Assembly: GCA_012512795.1 (NCBI GenBank)
Contig: JAAZDL010000107.1
Location: 1 to 6,469 of the forward strand
Direction of reading: 5' to 3'
Length of the DNA: 6,469 nt
Source of the DNA: Mycoplasmatota bacterium
GTDB lineage: Bacteria; Bacillota_I; Bacilli_A; RF39; UBA660
Under the pieces are notes generated by a model that worked only from the letters and a program-made list of their open reading frames with translations, had not been told where the DNA came from and did no database searches. Shown in pieces: positions 6,394 to 6,469 of this stretch (positions within the stretch are counted from its first letter, which is position 1; each line of letters starts with the position of its first letter). A program made the translations under genes and the position numbers.

Positions 6394-6422
6394 TTTACAA
6401 AATACTTATTTAATAGTAATAT
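6394..6422 (+). promoter_or_regulatory. Promoter of the next operon, probably mraZ/dcw
   Basis: TTTACA (6394-6399), a 17-bp spacer and TAATAT (6417-6422) form a strong sigma-A-type promoter 34 bases after the terminator stem. Transcription would start near 6429, so the leader runs to the window edge and beyond. The -10 box overlaps the first AGTG repeat, so a protein bound there would touch RNA polymerase. Confidence 0.75.
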
Positions 6423-6460
6423 AGTGGTAGGAAGTGAAATAAAGTGGTGGAAAGTGGGGT
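6421..6460 (+). promoter_or_regulatory. MraZ-box array: four 10-bp repeats
   Basis: Four consecutive 10-bp units carry AGTG in exact phase: ATAGTGGTAG (6421-6430), GAAGTGAAAT (6431-6440), AAAGTGGTGG (6441-6450) and AAAGTGGGGT (6451-6460). MraZ, the conserved first-gene product of the dcw cluster, binds direct repeats with this spacing: AAAGTG-type in Mollicutes and TGGG-type in E. coli. The array lies on and just downstream of the -10 box, a position that favours repression of its own operon. In some Mollicutes MraZ is reported to activate. The mraZ gene itself is not in the window. Confidence 0.8.
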
Positions 6461-6469
6461 GTTACTATC

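Noticed and set aside
6358..6397. Further TTTACA boxes at 6358-6363 and 6369-6374 as tandem promoters
   Set aside because: Neither has a good -10 box at 16-18 bp; the pair at 6394-6422 is clearly better.

Overview
The window looks like a very AT-rich Gram-positive genome (Bacillota or Mycoplasmatota type). Hand counts give about 21% GC over 1501-1800 and about 28% over 781-1200. Shine-Dalgarno sites are strong (AAGGAG, GGGAGG), promoters are sigma-A-like, and every gene reads through in the standard code with TGG for Trp. A true Mycoplasma/Spiroplasma with recoded TGA is therefore not indicated. An uncultured gut-type Bacilli/Mycoplasmatota lineage is a reasonable guess, but the sequence does not fix the taxon. 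All supported genes are on the + strand.

Left part (1-1203). A short leader with a stem-loop, a 15-bp palindrome and two TATAAT boxes precedes an XRE-family regulator (92-676). Its stop codon lies inside a perfect 12-bp inverted repeat that brackets the TTGACA box of the next promoter. That promoter drives an unrecognised 151-aa protein (748-1203), which is more GC-rich than hemW and the other stretches counted here. The layout suggests a regulator that controls itself and its neighbour.

Middle part (1272-6360). A promoter (TTGCAA, 17 bp, TATAAT) precedes a tightly packed four-gene operon closed by a clear intrinsic terminator. The genes are a HemW-type radical SAM protein, two half-size ABC exporter subunits and a 148-aa protein. 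The two ABC subunits form an asymmetric pair. The first has Asp instead of the catalytic Glu and Gln instead of the switch His, with an intact LSGGQ. The second has intact Glu and His but an altered signature (MSAGE). Together they would make one working and one degenerate ATP site, as in the TM287/288, LmrCD and BmrCD exporters. The 148-aa protein resembles, at motif level, the CheD/CNF1-type Cys-His-Thr glutamine deamidase fold. No chemotaxis gene is visible. This is the most unusual item in the window.

Right edge (6357-6469). After the terminator a strong promoter (TTTACA, 17 bp, TAATAT) runs into four 10-bp-phased AGTG repeats that match the MraZ box array. The next gene, outside the window, is therefore probably mraZ at the head of the dcw cell-division/cell-wall cluster.

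No RNA gene, CRISPR array, insertion sequence or replication origin was seen, and no gene-free stretch exceeds 300 bases.
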